From: Lingula anatina
Taxonomy: Eukaryota > Brachiopoda > Lingulata > Lingulida > Lingulidae
Length of the DNA: 48,366 bases
Assembly: GCF_001039355.2 (NCBI RefSeq)
Contig: NW_019775291.1
Location: forward strand, 1,057,853-1,106,218
Reading direction: 5' to 3'
Below, piece by piece: positions 36,101 to 47,523 of this stretch. The stretch's first letter is position 1. Each line of letters opens with the position of its first letter. Position numbers and translations under genes: made by a program. The notes below the pieces were generated by a model, which did no database searches, was not told where the DNA came from, and saw only the letters and a list, made by a program, of their open reading frames with translations.

Positions 36101-37742
36101 AACCCGTGGTATTTTTATTAACGGCGTGACGCAATAAACAATAGTACCTGCTCTGGCATTATTTAAGTCGAGCGCAAACGTTTCACAGGTGAAAGAAAAT
36201 AAATTGCATTGTTGCTTTATTTACCGTGTAGAGTAACTGTTTGTAATACTTCCTTATGCTAAATTTAAGGGGTTGTACATAAAACACAAAGAAAGGGGCA
36301 AAGTGCAATATAACAAGTGCAACAAACTACGGGTCAGGGAAGATCTGCCGTAAAGCCATGATTACGACTGTGCCTGGGTGACGCTCCCCCCGCGTCTCTC
36401 TGTGGTCGTTAATCTTAACACGGTTTCAGTTATTATGTACGGGAGGAGCGCAATGACGTTGTGAGATGTTAACATATTTAGGGCCTAACTTAATGTGACG
36501 CCAGTGTAAAGTGTACAAAGAACGGCGTTCCACAAGTTCCTCGCAATGGGTCAAGGAAATATTGAACACAGCACCCGGTCGTGCTAAATATTCCACATAG
36601 CAATATCTTGATTCTCAGAGCTCCACTTGGCGCAGCCACTTGTGATGTTTTCCTTTCCCTATCTGCTGTGTTATCATTAATATTTCCTGCTTGCTATCCA
36701 AACCTTTACACCTCAAGTTATTAGTCCAGGCATCTGCACGATATATATATATACACCTGAATGATTTACTTCACTCTGGAGAACGTGATCAATAATTCAA
36801 ACACGAACTGTTAGCGAACTGGGTGATATCACGATAGGAGACGCGAGGCTGGAGATTACAACCAAAGACATACCACAACATGGTAGCCGCCAAGTGGTTC
36901 ATTCCAGAACGCTTTCATCAAGGCAGCAGCTTACACCACAAGGTTCACATATATTGATCAAAAATAACCACACATTTCTCAAGTGCAGACCCATTTTTAT
37001 TATCTCGAAGAACAGTAAATCTTTCGTTTCCGGACTTCGAGGTATAGGTATTTCCGTAGGCGCCCTAACTGTATAGCATTCTTGATAGTATATGTTCAGT
37101 AAATATTTCGTTTTGGGGTTATAGCTATCACAAAAGGCAGCACATGTTATGTTTACAGGGTGATGACTGGTGGTTCTCTGCCTTCCATGCTCTCAAGACA
37201 TACGCCATAAGACTTTACTAAAAAAAACTCCCGGAGATGAGTGTTAATAAAAAAAACCCTTTCAATTAAACCCATATCCCACTTCACATCACTGGCGTCG
37301 CTCCACGGTTTCTTCTCTATCTATAGGGTTTCCTCTTAAGTGTGTGTGTTAAGAATAAAATATTGAAATGGAATACATAGGATGTTAAATGCTTAGCGAC
37401 AAGACTATGGGGTCTTAAGGTTTCTTATCCGGTAAACTATGGAAGTAGGCTTTGATATACGTTACACTGTACAGTTAAGTCTGGAAACATATACGTCTTT
37501 AAGACGAGGATCTGTTCACCGTCAGTCGTCTAAATCGCTGATCCCGGCTGGTTCTGATATAAACCGATATAAAGTAAGGGTAGGTCTATGTGTGCGCTCG
37601 AAATAAGCTCTTTAGTAAACACACTACCTTCATTTTCACTTCAATTTTTCTTACCTCTCTTGATGACGCCAGGAACCCCCTCTGTGCCGATAGTAAAGTG
37701 TCCAACAACAGCAACAAATGTGACGAAAAACGAGAAGACCAT
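33138..37742 (-). CDS. Type I membrane protein with a SUEL/Gal-lectin-like ectodomain
   Basis: Three exons (37655-37742, 35239-35649, 33138-33406, read downward) join in phase to give 255 residues. Exon 1 encodes a signal peptide (MVFSFFVTFVAVVGHFTIG). Exon 2 encodes one cysteine-rich domain starting about residue 32, with ASYTLRC, IIEASYGFRDNEAC, CTGRQSCII and a final LEFSYRC. This layout resembles galactose/rhamnose-binding lectin (SUEL) domains, although the usual sugar-contact motifs are not clear. Exon 3 gives a short stalk, a membrane segment at 193-213 (LLGLVALLVLIVIVTLIVVI), KRKR and a 42-residue lysine-rich tail ending HHIV. The exon 2 donor was taken as GTAAGTAT at 35238 because it keeps the frame. 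Such proteins act at the cell surface in adhesion, guidance or recognition; the ligand is unknown. EVA1-type proteins are the nearest layout but have two such domains. Confidence 0.75.
33704..33778. other. Assembly gap (75 N)
   Basis: Undetermined bases inside intron 2 of the lectin-domain gene, at the 3' side of the LINE fragment. Confidence 1.
33779..34848 (-). mobile_element. 5'-truncated non-LTR retrotransposon (reverse transcriptase C-terminal part)
   Basis: Translation gives the RT catalytic motif FYADDLVLLS followed by INLSKTKIII, YLGILFTRSG, and then the thumb/C-terminal region (PVATYAVEVWGSS, KIHLRFCKELLGV). One in-frame TAG near 34496 splits the frame, after which ERAQKALFSLKSYMPL continues it. 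The 5' RT, the endonuclease and the 3' end are missing or lost in the gap. It is a dead copy lying in the sense direction of its host intron. Confidence 0.85.
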
Positions 37743-39567
37743 TTTAAATCTTTCCTCTTAATGCCTCGGGACAGTCACTTCTGGTGTTGTGGCCTTCTTG
37801 ATGGCGGTCACTTTCTTTGACTTCTATTAAAACACAAGAATCACCGCGGCATCAAAGCGATCTACACATATCACATCTCACACTGAGTAACTTGACAAAG
37901 ACTGACAAAGCCTTCAAAGTTGTCGTGACGCCAGCTAACTTCCCCCGCTGTCGACTGACTCACTCTGCCTCAGCTCCGCTCTCCTCGCGTTCACTGGATC
38001 CCTTACTACGGAGGACTTAAAGACTTCCTAAATATCTCCTGTATAATACCTGTCGATTGATCGGCTTTCGTTTGCTTAGCGGACATCGATTCAAACTAAT
38101 CGATCAACCAGGCTCGATTTCTATTCAAATAAAGAAAAAGAAGTCATTCACAATGTGTAAACAGTCTATTCATGCCTGTGCCCGTTTATACGAGGCCTCC
38201 CTGCCCCGGCAGTTTTATTATTGAATATGCCAACCCCGCTTGGGAAAATAATGGATGCTCTTTTGTTATTCAGATAAGATTGTTTGTTCTGCTGGTAAGT
38301 CAGAAAAAAGGTGAAAAAAAGAGAAAATGACGAATAGTACTCCCTCTAGCGTTGGGTGGCTAGATTTAGTGTGGTGAGAAGGTAAATACCGCCACTGAAA
38401 ACTGAACAAATGACGAATCGCTCTCCTTTTATTTCAGCCGAACTCCAGAAACCACAAACTGACATTCCTGAAATGTAGTAAAATGGCGTACCGCCCCTCC
38501 TCTTTATTGCACGATGAGGACATGTGGCCCCAGGGCCAGTCATTATGTTTGTAGGGTGGATTTGTAGAAAAGATAAAGAAAGGTACAATTGTCCTCTGAC
38601 AAGTAAGGTGGATTTATTCTTGGGAGGTTGACAGAGTCATTATTTTTGTACGTTCTCTTTCAAAAAAGGTATGTTTGAGATTATCAGTCTTGACTTTTAT
38701 TATTTTATGAGACATCTCAACCTGCGGAAAAATGTATCCCTCACCATTCGACTTAGTTCAAAATATCTGTTACGGCATATTGTTTACAAACCATTATCAT
38801 AACCTATAACAACACACGCACATAATTCCATATTTAAATATTCAGGATGGAATTAAAACTGTGATCAGTTAACTCTCAGCTAAATGAGCGTATCAGTGCT
38901 TTAAAACATAAGTTCAACAATACCATTAAAATCAGTTTTTCCCGGGTCGATCATTTTATATCATTTTATATTTTATGCAGGACGCGCCAAATTGAAATAT
39001 CCTCGAGGTAAAAAGCAAATTTTCCCACTCAGTAACTAATGCTTCATCCGTCCAGCACTTGGGTTCGATCTTTTATACCAATTCTAATTAAATATTTTAG
39101 TTTTAAATTTCTGGTCAGACATTTAAGCCGCCATATCGTCCTGTACGTTTTAGGGGAAATATTGATATCATGCACGTTTATAAAAGGGTTTTTATCTTTT
39201 TTAAAATAAATTGGGAAGATAAGTAACTTTGCAAGATGTGTAGGCATAGAAAATATCACTTGGGGACAAAGCTTTATTTTAAAGTATCGAAAATAATTTT
39301 TCGGATAAGTAACAAAAACTCTTATGGAATAATAGTGTTAATTTTGTCCTCTCAAAAAGGTTTTTAAAGGTTTAGAAGCCCCAAAACGAAAGAAACTCAT
39401 TTAAAAAGTAAGGGCATCAGTTACTAAACCAATATATTTTACATAATCGACATTCAGAGTCAAACATATGAAAAGTCCTGCTATATTCGGAATGTTTTCG
39501 ACAAACTCGGAAAAAGCAAACATCAGTGTTTTATGGATGATTACAAGAAATCACCCGGATGATTACA
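37743..39567. other. Upstream region of the lectin-domain gene; no gene seen
   Basis: The region is richer in CpG near 37.8-38.0 kb than the surrounding DNA, consistent with the promoter of the minus-strand lectin-domain gene. No other gene, RNA or mobile element was recognised up to the duplicated block that starts near 39568. Confidence 0.4.
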
Positions 39568-40006
39568 GTTTTTGTTGACAGGCCCTGCAAGTAGTGTCAG
39601 TGTAGTGTGTCTGTAGATATTGTAGGCATATTGTGTTAGGAAATAACTAAAAGGCCCAATTTGGGCAGATTTTATTTTCGATTGTCCCCATATTTTGCCA
39701 TCTCCCGTTCAATATTGTCATCTGTGCCACCTGCCGGAAAAGAGGATTACTACTTACCTTGGTTCAGACTTATCCTTTGCAGTGAGAGCAAGAATATATT
39801 CTTGGTATATACCGATATGGTATAATCAGTTTATGTTATGTTGCGAAGGCAAGAATACCTCATCCTATAGCTGCAGTAACGCACTAATTATCATTTGACA
39901 TAGTTTTAGCTAAATAGGCCATCCGATAATTGGGGTCAAAGTTCAAACGAAAAGGGGATTCCCAAGCATGTGACTAGAAAGTCGAGTAGACATTTGCGAA
40001 GCAGAC
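39568..40006 (+). promoter_or_regulatory. Duplicated upstream block of coiled-coil gene A
   Basis: This block (from TTTGTTGACAGGCCCTGCAA) recurs in pieces at 44926-44986, 45926-46020 and 46921-47523, before gene B. Shared stretches include GGCAGATTTTATTTT, TTGTCCCCATATTTTGC, CACCTGCCGG, GTGAGAGCAAGAAT and GGTCAAAGTTCAAACGAAAA. It ends directly at the start codon of both genes, so it probably holds the 5' UTR and promoter. Confidence 0.6.
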
Positions 40007-40476
40007 ATGTCCAATTTTAACCCATTAAACTGGATGAGAAGGAAAAGTCCAGAGGAGGAGGTGCAAAAGAAACTTGAGGTATCTTACGCTAGTTTTGTAT
40101 GCTAAACTTTGGTAGGCCACATAAAATTTCAAAATTCACGATGATTTTTTCTGTTAGAGAGTGAGGAGATCTTAGGAGACGGCGTCATTCCGCAGTTAGA
40201 TGTTGCGCTATTAGGCCTACCTCCTCCTTCAATAACCACATCAGCATACTCAACTCTACAACTATAAGAGTTACCTATTATATATCAGTTAGGGAAAACT
40301 CCCACGTTGTCTGGTGGGGTTTGTAGATGAAGGAGTATGATTACAGATAATATCAAGATTTAATATGGGTTGTACACCGCTAGTTTCGCTTTCGTACTGC
40401 CTGATCTGAACTTCCTTTGTAAACATGAATGGAGTTCAACAACATGTAATGTCACCCCTTCATCATCATCATCTCC

Positions 40477-40510
<34 letters not shown>

Positions 40511-40676
40511 GTGCCACCAGCCCCACCCCTCTGTTCGGAAACTTCCAATTTTAAATAATAGATTTATGGAATTTGAGCGTCACCTCCGCAACGTGTGTGT
40601 GTGCCCATAAATTAAACAGTTTCGTTAGAAGAAATCTGGTGATGGAGGAGTGTTGCCTAGCTGTACCTCTGCATCT

Positions 40677-40736
<60 letters not shown>

Positions 40737-41951
40737 CTGATGTGAAAAGTTACTACTGAATAGAACTAGGCCTCTGTGATGATAAAACATACATGTAGAT
40801 ACGAGGCCCAGTAAATAAAGAAGGTATACAACAATGTGTATACATAGGCTACATTGTAGGAGCTCGAGAAAAAGAAGACCAAGATAGAGAAGATAGAGAA
40901 GGAAATAAAAAATTACCAATCAGAAGTATGGGAAGTGGTTGATCTGCAGAAGGAGCTGATTGAAAGTCAGCAAAACCAAATCAAAACGCTGAAGAAAGAA
41001 AAAGAGGAATTATTACAGAAGTGCAAGTGCGGAAGTAGATGGACAGCTCCTTATTGGAACCACGATTATACTCCCAGTCACCGTCAGCCACTTAGACAGC
41101 AGACACCACCATGCAAGAAAGGTAGTGTACAAAGTCAGTCATTAGAAAAGGAATATTAAGATCAGTTTTAATTTCGCAAGTAGATTAGCATTTGATGACA
41201 ACATGAATTAGAACTGTTGTGACTGAATTGTTCTTACATTGCGGTATTTTTTTTCAGTGGTACTTGTACTGGTTTTTGCGTTTACAGAAACGAACGCCTT
41301 TTCTCTTTGCAGTGCATTATTTTGAAAAATGTCCTGACACAGACGCAGTGATATCCACCAGCCAACAACTCATGACCCGAGTGAAGGAGAACTTACACCA
41401 GAAATACAGGGTGGACCTTCACTCTGAACCGTGGCACCAGGGGGCGCAGTGCGGAGACAGTCCCGTCCTGGTTTTCTGCCTACACTTATCTCGTCTTGGA
41501 ACAGACGTAGACCAATCTTTAAAAGAATTCAGCAGAGGTGAGACAGGGTAAAATGAAAATGTAACACTGAATAAACTAGTTTATGCTTGTCGGCGAATAA
41601 TTCCTGGTGCCATGCGTGCTATGCCTTTAATGCAAAAATTGAATAACCTAAATGATAAGTGTTTAAAAAAAGTTATATGTATTTATTGTTTCAGCTGACT
41701 CAAGGGCCATTATCCTGATAGTTTTCCACCACGTGGTCCCTCATGCCGACTTCGGCAACCCCACCGACTCCATTCTGTCCCTAACAAGACTGGGGAGGGT
41801 TAATCTTGTTCTGGACATGGTGTTCTGGGAGTCCTTGGGTCTGTATTCGTCCCCCGTTAATGAGAGAGCCCTAGAAGAGCTGGTGAAATATTTGGAAAGT
41901 CGCACCAAGGAGCAAAGACCTCGCAGTGGTACATGTACCGTCACAACGTAA
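40007..41951 (+). CDS. Coiled-coil plus SRxGTD-type alpha/beta domain protein (gene A)
   Basis: Exons 40007-40078, 40860-41121, 41313-41537 and 41695-41951 join in frame to 271 residues. Residues 1-24 begin MSNFNPLNWMRRK. Residues 25 to about 85 are a charged coiled coil (EKKKTKIEKIEKEI ... KKEKEELLQK), then a CKCG-containing linker. Residues 112 to about 260 form a compact domain with alternating predicted strands and helices: PVLVFCLHLSRLGTD (162-176), IILIVFHHV (192-200), NLVLDMVFWES, then NERALEELVKYLES. I cannot assign a Pfam family. From memory it recalls unnamed fish and invertebrate proteins with FCPIxSRxGTDI and VVxHHT motifs. There is no signal peptide or membrane segment, so it is probably cytosolic. 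A second copy of the last two exons follows. Confidence 0.8.
40476..40510. repeat. (CT)n(AC)n microsatellite in intron 1 of gene A
   Basis: A CATCATC stretch leads into CT and then CA repeats. The equivalent tract in gene B is at 47976-48034. Confidence 0.9.
40680..40735. repeat. (AT)n microsatellite
   Basis: About 28 AT units in intron 1 of gene A. Gene B has only a short remnant (ATATATTATATATAT) at the equivalent place. Confidence 0.95.
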
Positions 41952-42107
41952 TATGAATATCGAAACTTACAATTAGCAAAACTGACATAATTCGAACTAT
42001 TGGGATTCGATAAAACCAACCAAATGTAGATACATCTGAAAGCTCGCTTTTTTGAAAGACAGTGTTAATGGCTTGTTTATAATAACCAACGCTTTTTCCC
42101 GTTGCAG

Positions 42108-42828
42108 TGCTTTGTTATGAAAAATATCCTGTCCCAGACGCAGTGATATCTGCCCGCAAACAACTCATGGCCCAAGTGAAGGAAAACTTACACCAGAAAA
42201 ACAGGGTGGACCTTCACTCTAATCCGTGGCACCAGGGGGCGCAGTGCGGAGACAGTCCAGTCCTGGTTTTCTGCCTGCACTCTTCCAGTCTCGGAACAGA
42301 CGTAAACCAATCTTTAAAAGAATTCAGCATAGGTGAGACAGGGTAAAATAAAAATATAACACTAAATAAACTATTTTGGGCTTGTCGACGAATAATTCTT
42401 GGTACCATGCGTGCTATGCTCTGGTTGCAAAAATTGATAAACAATATCTATAACATTCTGTCTCTTCTAGAAAAAGATATTTTAATGCGTGTGGGCTAAT
42501 ATGAATAACTTAAATGATAAAAAAGTTATATGAACTCATTGTTTCAGCTGACACAAGCGCCATTGTCTTGATAGTTTTCCATCACGTGGCCCCTCATGCC
42601 GACGTCGGCAACCCCACCGACTCCACTCTGTCCCTAACAAGACTGGGGAGGGTTAAGCTTGTTCTGGACATGGTGTTCTGGGAGTCAGCCGGTCTGTATT
42701 CGTCCCCCGTTAACGAGGAAGCCCTAGAAAAGCTGGTGAAATATTTGGAAAGTCGCGCCAAGGAGCAAGGGCCTCGCAGTGGTACATGTACCGTCACAAC
42801 GCCATATGAATATGGAAATCCATATTAG
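42108..42828 (+). CDS. Second, tandem C-terminal domain module of gene A
   Basis: Exons 42108-42332 and 42548-42828 repeat the last two exons of gene A at a 795-bp offset, with the same lengths up to the stop, the same phases and matching introns. The domain reads SPVLVFCLHSSSLGTD, IVLIVFHHV, KLVLDMVFWESAGLYSSPVN, and ends 8 residues later than the first (TPYEYGNPY). There is no start codon or coiled-coil exon of its own before it. It therefore most likely serves as an alternative 3' module spliced to exon 2 (41121), whose phase fits. SR of the SRxGTD motif is SS here. Both modules are open throughout, which argues against a pseudogene. Confidence 0.75.
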
Positions 42829-42967
42829 CAAAACTGTAGGTCGACGTATTAGGATATGATGAAACCAGCTAAATATAGATACATCTGAAAGCTTTTTTGA
42901 AAGACAGTGTTAATAACTTTGGCCACTATTAATTTGCAGTTTCTTATGTTGTATGAATATAAATATG

Positions 42968-42973
42968 AATAAA
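42968..42973 (+). terminator. Candidate polyadenylation signal of gene A
   Basis: AATAAA 140 bp after the second module's stop. No AATAAA was noticed right after the first module apart from one within the intron repeat, so both isoforms might share this end. Confidence 0.45.
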
Positions 42974-43635
42974 GTGCGTCCTGTCTTAAGGTTACGGACA
43001 GAGTTAGGCAAAAACTCCTAAATTGCTGCCTTTAGGCAGGTTTACGATAATCGATAAATCGTCGGTGTTCCCAAGTTTTCACAAATGTCATTTTACCGAT
43101 GGCATTACAATTGCAATTTTTTGGGGTAAAAATTGCATAAACGATTTCTCAAATTTTTCCCTACCTGAGTACCCACGAACACACTTTCCACGGCAATTGA
43201 ATAAAACCAATGAGAACTTCAAATGTTTGTCGGCGATTTACTTAAAGCATTAGTTCAGAATTAATAGTTTAAAAAGGCAAAATAATACTTATTTTCAATG
43301 AATCGTTGTAATTATAGGCCTTATAAACGTATTAGGTGTTTACTAACACTATCAGCAGATCTTTTAACACTAACACCCGTATTAACGACAAAACCCACAA
43401 ATTAACCAGAGCGGAGGAATGTTATGATGTTATGATGATGAATGCTAAGTATCGCTTTGTTTGTGCTAAATAATTGATTTTGTTAATGATAAATGTGCAA
43501 TAAATATGTTCAAAATAAAATAAAAGTTGTCACGTATATGCATTTTCGATATTGTGTTGTGGAAAGATGAGGAAAATCCGAATAATATATATATCTGCAC
43601 GTCCACGATACTGGGTAACAACATTGGGACATTAC

Positions 43636-44000
43636 GACGATCTTGGGAGCACGCTTTCCGCTTAGAGTATGCATTGTATTTTGATTTATATTCATAAATT
43701 TTGTAAAACGTAACTTTAAACACATTATCAGGGAAAAGTAGGCTATACTTCACAGAGTTGGGAAAGCACGATGCGATCCTTAATCGGCGGTTAAACAGCG
43801 ATGACCAGAAATCGTCTCTTGTGTGCACGCTCTCCGTTTATAATATACACCGTATTTTGCTTCATTTCAATACAGTTTGGAAAATGTAACTTTAAACACA
43901 TAAAAAACTATAAGGGGAGAGAACACTTAACTTCACAAAGTTGGAAAAACTCGCTGCGATCCTGAACCGGCGGTAAAACAGCGATGACATGAAGTCGTTT
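43636..44000. repeat. Two tandem diverged ~185-bp units
   Basis: Shared stretches are GTAACTTTAAACACAT, TTCACA(G/A)AGTTGG, TGCGATCCT and CGGCGGT(T)AAAACAGCGATGAC; they occur at about 43636-43808 and again at about 43815-43990. There is no coding signal. The rest of 42974-44917 shows nothing else recognisable. Confidence 0.65.
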
Positions 44001-44986
44001 TTCGTGAATTACACAATAAAAAGTGGGGACCGGGTATAGCTAATTTAATTAGTCTCATTAAACATTCATGTGACCCGGTCATAACGTTTTCAATGAAAAT
44101 CTCCACTCTTTACGCTAAGTCCTTGGGCCGAACCTGAATGGGAAAACGAAACTACACGCTAGCTGTGGTGTCGTTGCGTGCGAGTCTGGAGGATACGAAA
44201 CAGGATTGGGTCATAACATCTGTGATTACACGCTCAGATGACAGGATTTCTGTACACATTGTAGTTTTATAAAAAGCAGACTGTATTTCAGATATTAATT
44301 CCCGAACAATATGTATAGTTCACGTGTATGGGAGATTAATCGACTTTTAAATTGAATTTACAAATTTTATAGTAATTGCATTTTTGCACTGTAAGAAATA
44401 AGGCTGTTCTACCTATAATCTTTTCGGTGTGCAAATAAGGCTGTGTTTTTTTAAATCTAGAATTGATTATTTTTACAAAAATATTTTACTTATTTATTGT
44501 AAGTGCTTTTATGTGAGAATCAGTATGTTTTATCTAGAATACTCTTACGCTCTGTAATTTTTCATTTATCTATTCCTAATAATTAATGTCTTAAGTAATT
44601 GTTTTACGTATATGTTAAGTATTTTGAACATGTTATAATGGATTTTAGACTCAAAATAAATTTATTATTATAATATTATTATTAGATAATACTTTGCACT
44701 AAATTGAATACAGACACGAAAGTAACGCATAACCACCCGTTTTCGTTATCCATCAAAATTTGTCCATGATATGATCCTAACATTGACGGACAATCCGTCA
44801 CATGTACTGAATTTTTTATTTGAAAAAAAAAATTCGTAATCAAATTTCCGGCACTTAAGGGATCATACTATCATATATAGCCTGGTAACAGGCCATTGAG
44901 GCCACAGAGTCCAAGGTAGACTTTTTTTGTTGACAGGCCCCACAAGTAGTGTCAGTGTAGTGTGTATGTAGATGTCGTAGACATTA

Positions 44987-45922
44987 GGCCACACTTTTTT
45001 ATTTTTATGGATGACATCCTCTGGGTACCCCAAAATCGGTGCGAGAGGGCGAAAAAAAAAACTGTCCAAAAAAAAAAAAAATACTGCTTAAGTAAAGGAA
45101 TGCTGTCAGTACACAGCTGGAAACAAATTTTACCACAGAAACACGTATCAAACTAACAATATGTCTTAATCCATGCTCTCAAAATATTAAAGCATTGTGA
45201 ATACTTCGTAGAAATGTAAAAAAAAAGTCATGAATAGATATACTTCATATTACCAAATCTATTTAAGGTTATTTCGTGCATTCAGTTGGTATAGCAATCA
45301 ATAAAACAAATATCAATCAAACAGTGTGTCTTTATTTGTATTCTCAGAATATTAAAACATTTTGAACACTTCACAGAAATGTTTAAAAAATGATGCAAAG
45401 ATATGCTTAATACTACCAAATCTATTAAAGGTCATTTCAGACGATGCCATTTTGTCAACTTCAACTCACACGAAGCAGCTAAACTGTCAGGTGGCCTGTC
45501 CGACCTTCAGCCCACCAAATACCTCGACGCCCCTTGTCGACCCTTTTTTCGCTACAGAAAACCTGGTATTAATGTGCTGCTTTAAACAGAATGTCACAGA
45601 AATGTTTCGGCCGCCGCCAGCCTTTCGCACAATTGTAAAAAGGTGATATCTCCATGCCCAATATCAATGGCATACCAATCCAAAACGACGGCGCCTGTTC
45701 TCTTTATGACTTTTATTGTTGTGTAATTTGAAAGTAATCCTAGAGATGAATTTGACGGCAAAGCGGCCGTATTTCCACGTGGCGATAATACGCATGCGCA
45801 AATTCAATAACGACGTTTGCGACAACTGACTTCGTTGGGGGGCTGGGGGGGGGGGGTTTGGAGAACGGGCGAAAATCGGTGCGCGCGCAGGATGTCATCC
45901 ATAAAAATAAAAAAGTGTGGCC
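44987..45922. mobile_element. 936-bp DNA element with long TIRs and TTA target duplication
   Basis: The left end GGCCACACTTTTTTATTTTT is mirrored by the right end AAAAATAAAAAAGTGTGGCC, and the match continues through ATGGATGACATCC and a CGGTGCG segment. TTA occurs on both sides (44984-44986, 45923-45925). The uninterrupted paralogous site is at about 39625-39640. No transposase was recognised inside, so it is probably a non-autonomous PIF/Harbinger-like element. Confidence 0.85.
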
Positions 45923-46041
45923 TTATGAAAGAACTATAAGCCCAATTTTGGCAGATTTTATTTTCGATTGTCCCCATATTTTGCTATCGCCCGTTTAATA
46001 TTGCCATCGTTACAACTCGCGAGGTCTGCATGTAGTCAGAG

Positions 46042-46911
46042 TTTACAAAAAGGTGTTCCTCAAGGTTCCATCATTGGTCCCCTGCTGTTCAACATATTCA
46101 TAATATAAATGATATCTTTCCATTGAAAACTGTAACCTCTACAACTACGCAGATGATAACACCTTAAGTGCCGCACACCCAGACTTCCTTACCTTAAAAA
46201 GAGAGCTTGAATATGATGCGCAGTATGCTATAAACTGGTTCTCTTCAAATGAGATGGAAACAAACCCTGAAAAATTTCAAGCTATTTTCATTGGCAAAAC
46301 AGCAGACGAACATAGTAATGAGCAATTATCCTTCAATGGAACAATGGAACATTGGTGTAACAAACTACAACCTTGGGGGTGGGGGGAGATTAAACATTAC
46401 CGGATTTACAATTACATATGGCATATGGCAAAAATCGTTGTTATATCGTAGGCCCAAAATATGAAATGATCTGTCAGACGAATTAAACGAAGCATCATTT
46501 TCAAATGAGTTTATAAATCACTTTTAATGCTTTGGGAAGGACTCAAATGCAAATGTGGCTAGTGTAACCTATATGCATTTGGCGAAACTGTGTAATAATA
46601 CAACATGTTTACATTATTTAATGCATCTATATCAATAAGCATTGTATGTAGAAATAAGTTATTTTTCACAATTAATTACATGTAGGTCTAGCATTTTGTA
46701 TATTTTTCATAGAAAGATTTTAAATTTACTATCTTAGTAGACCTTATGTGTACATGTATTAGTGTATTTTTCGTAGAAAGATTTTCCATTTATTGTCTTA
46801 CTATACCTCATGTGTAAATATTGCATTATTTGTAGAAATGTTTGTCCTACCCAGTCGGTGAAAAGCTGCAAAGCCAATTTTCCGACAAAAAAATTATTGT
46901 ATTGTCTTGTA
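46042..46911 (+). mobile_element. Broken LINE fragment inserted in the gene B upstream block
   Basis: Translation gives QKGVPQGSIIGPLLFNIFI, a frameshift, then NYADDNTLSA and INWFSSNEMETNPEKFQAIF: the reverse transcriptase palm of a non-LTR element. After a deletion comes the C-terminus RPKI(W)NDLSDELNEASFS...FINHF. A 9-bp direct repeat TAGTCAGAG lies at 46033-46041 and 46912-46920. The tail at about 46680-46850 holds three to four worn repeats of CGTAGAAAGATTTT/ATGTGTA type. It is not functional. Confidence 0.8.
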
Positions 46912-46920
46912 TAGTCAGAG

Positions 46921-47523
46921 GTTGAGAAGTGACGACACAGACTGCCCCCTGCCGGATAAGAGGATAACTACCTCCCTGGGTCAGCTTAAATAACCAGAAC
47001 AGTGAGAGCAAGAATTCATTCTTTGTGTAATCAATTTATGTCATGTTATGTAGAAGTTTTAGGCAAAGCAGGGATACCCAAACTTATAGCTACAGTAACG
47101 CATTAATTAGCATTTGACGCCCCAGCTTCTGTCATCAATTTCGGCAGATTTTATTTTGGCTTGTCCCCATATTTTGCAATCTCCCGTTCAATATTGCCAT
47201 CTTTACAACACGCAACGAGACGAGTCAAGGGACAAAGTGCCACCTGCCGGAGAAGAAGATAACTATTTCCCTTGGTTCAGACTTAACCTTTACAGTGAGA
47301 GCAAGAATACATTCTTGGTATAATCAATTTATATCATGTTATGTAGAAGTATTGGGCGAAAACAAGAATATCCCAACCTGTAGCTACAGCAACGCATTAA
47401 TTGTCATTTGACGTCCTAGTTTTAGCTAAATAGGCCATTCGATAATTGTGGTCAAAGTTCAAACGAAAAGGGGATTCCCAATCATGTGACATGAACTCTG
47501 AGTAGACATTTGCAAAGCAAGAC
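46921..47523 (+). promoter_or_regulatory. Upstream block of gene B, partly duplicated in tandem
   Basis: The segment around CCCTGCCGGATAAGAGGATA (46945) recurs 296 bp on as CACCTGCCGGAGAAGAAGAT. Both copies continue through GTGAGAGCAAGAAT, TAATCAATTTAT and GCATTAATT(A/G). The second copy runs on to the gene B start, matching the single block before gene A. Confidence 0.6.

Noticed and set aside
38346-38588. 80-residue minus-strand frame
   Set aside because: No homology recognised, no promoter or splice evidence, in otherwise empty DNA.
40370-40610. Overlapping frames through the CT/AC repeat
   Set aside because: They translate a microsatellite (Ser/His/Thr runs) within intron 1 of gene A.
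42108-42828. Reading the second domain module as a pseudogene
   Set aside because: Both exons are open, phases and splice sites are intact, and differences from the first module keep the frame throughout.
45362-45646. 94-residue frame inside the 936-bp TIR element
   Set aside because: No transposase motif and no similarity recognised; too short for an autonomous element.
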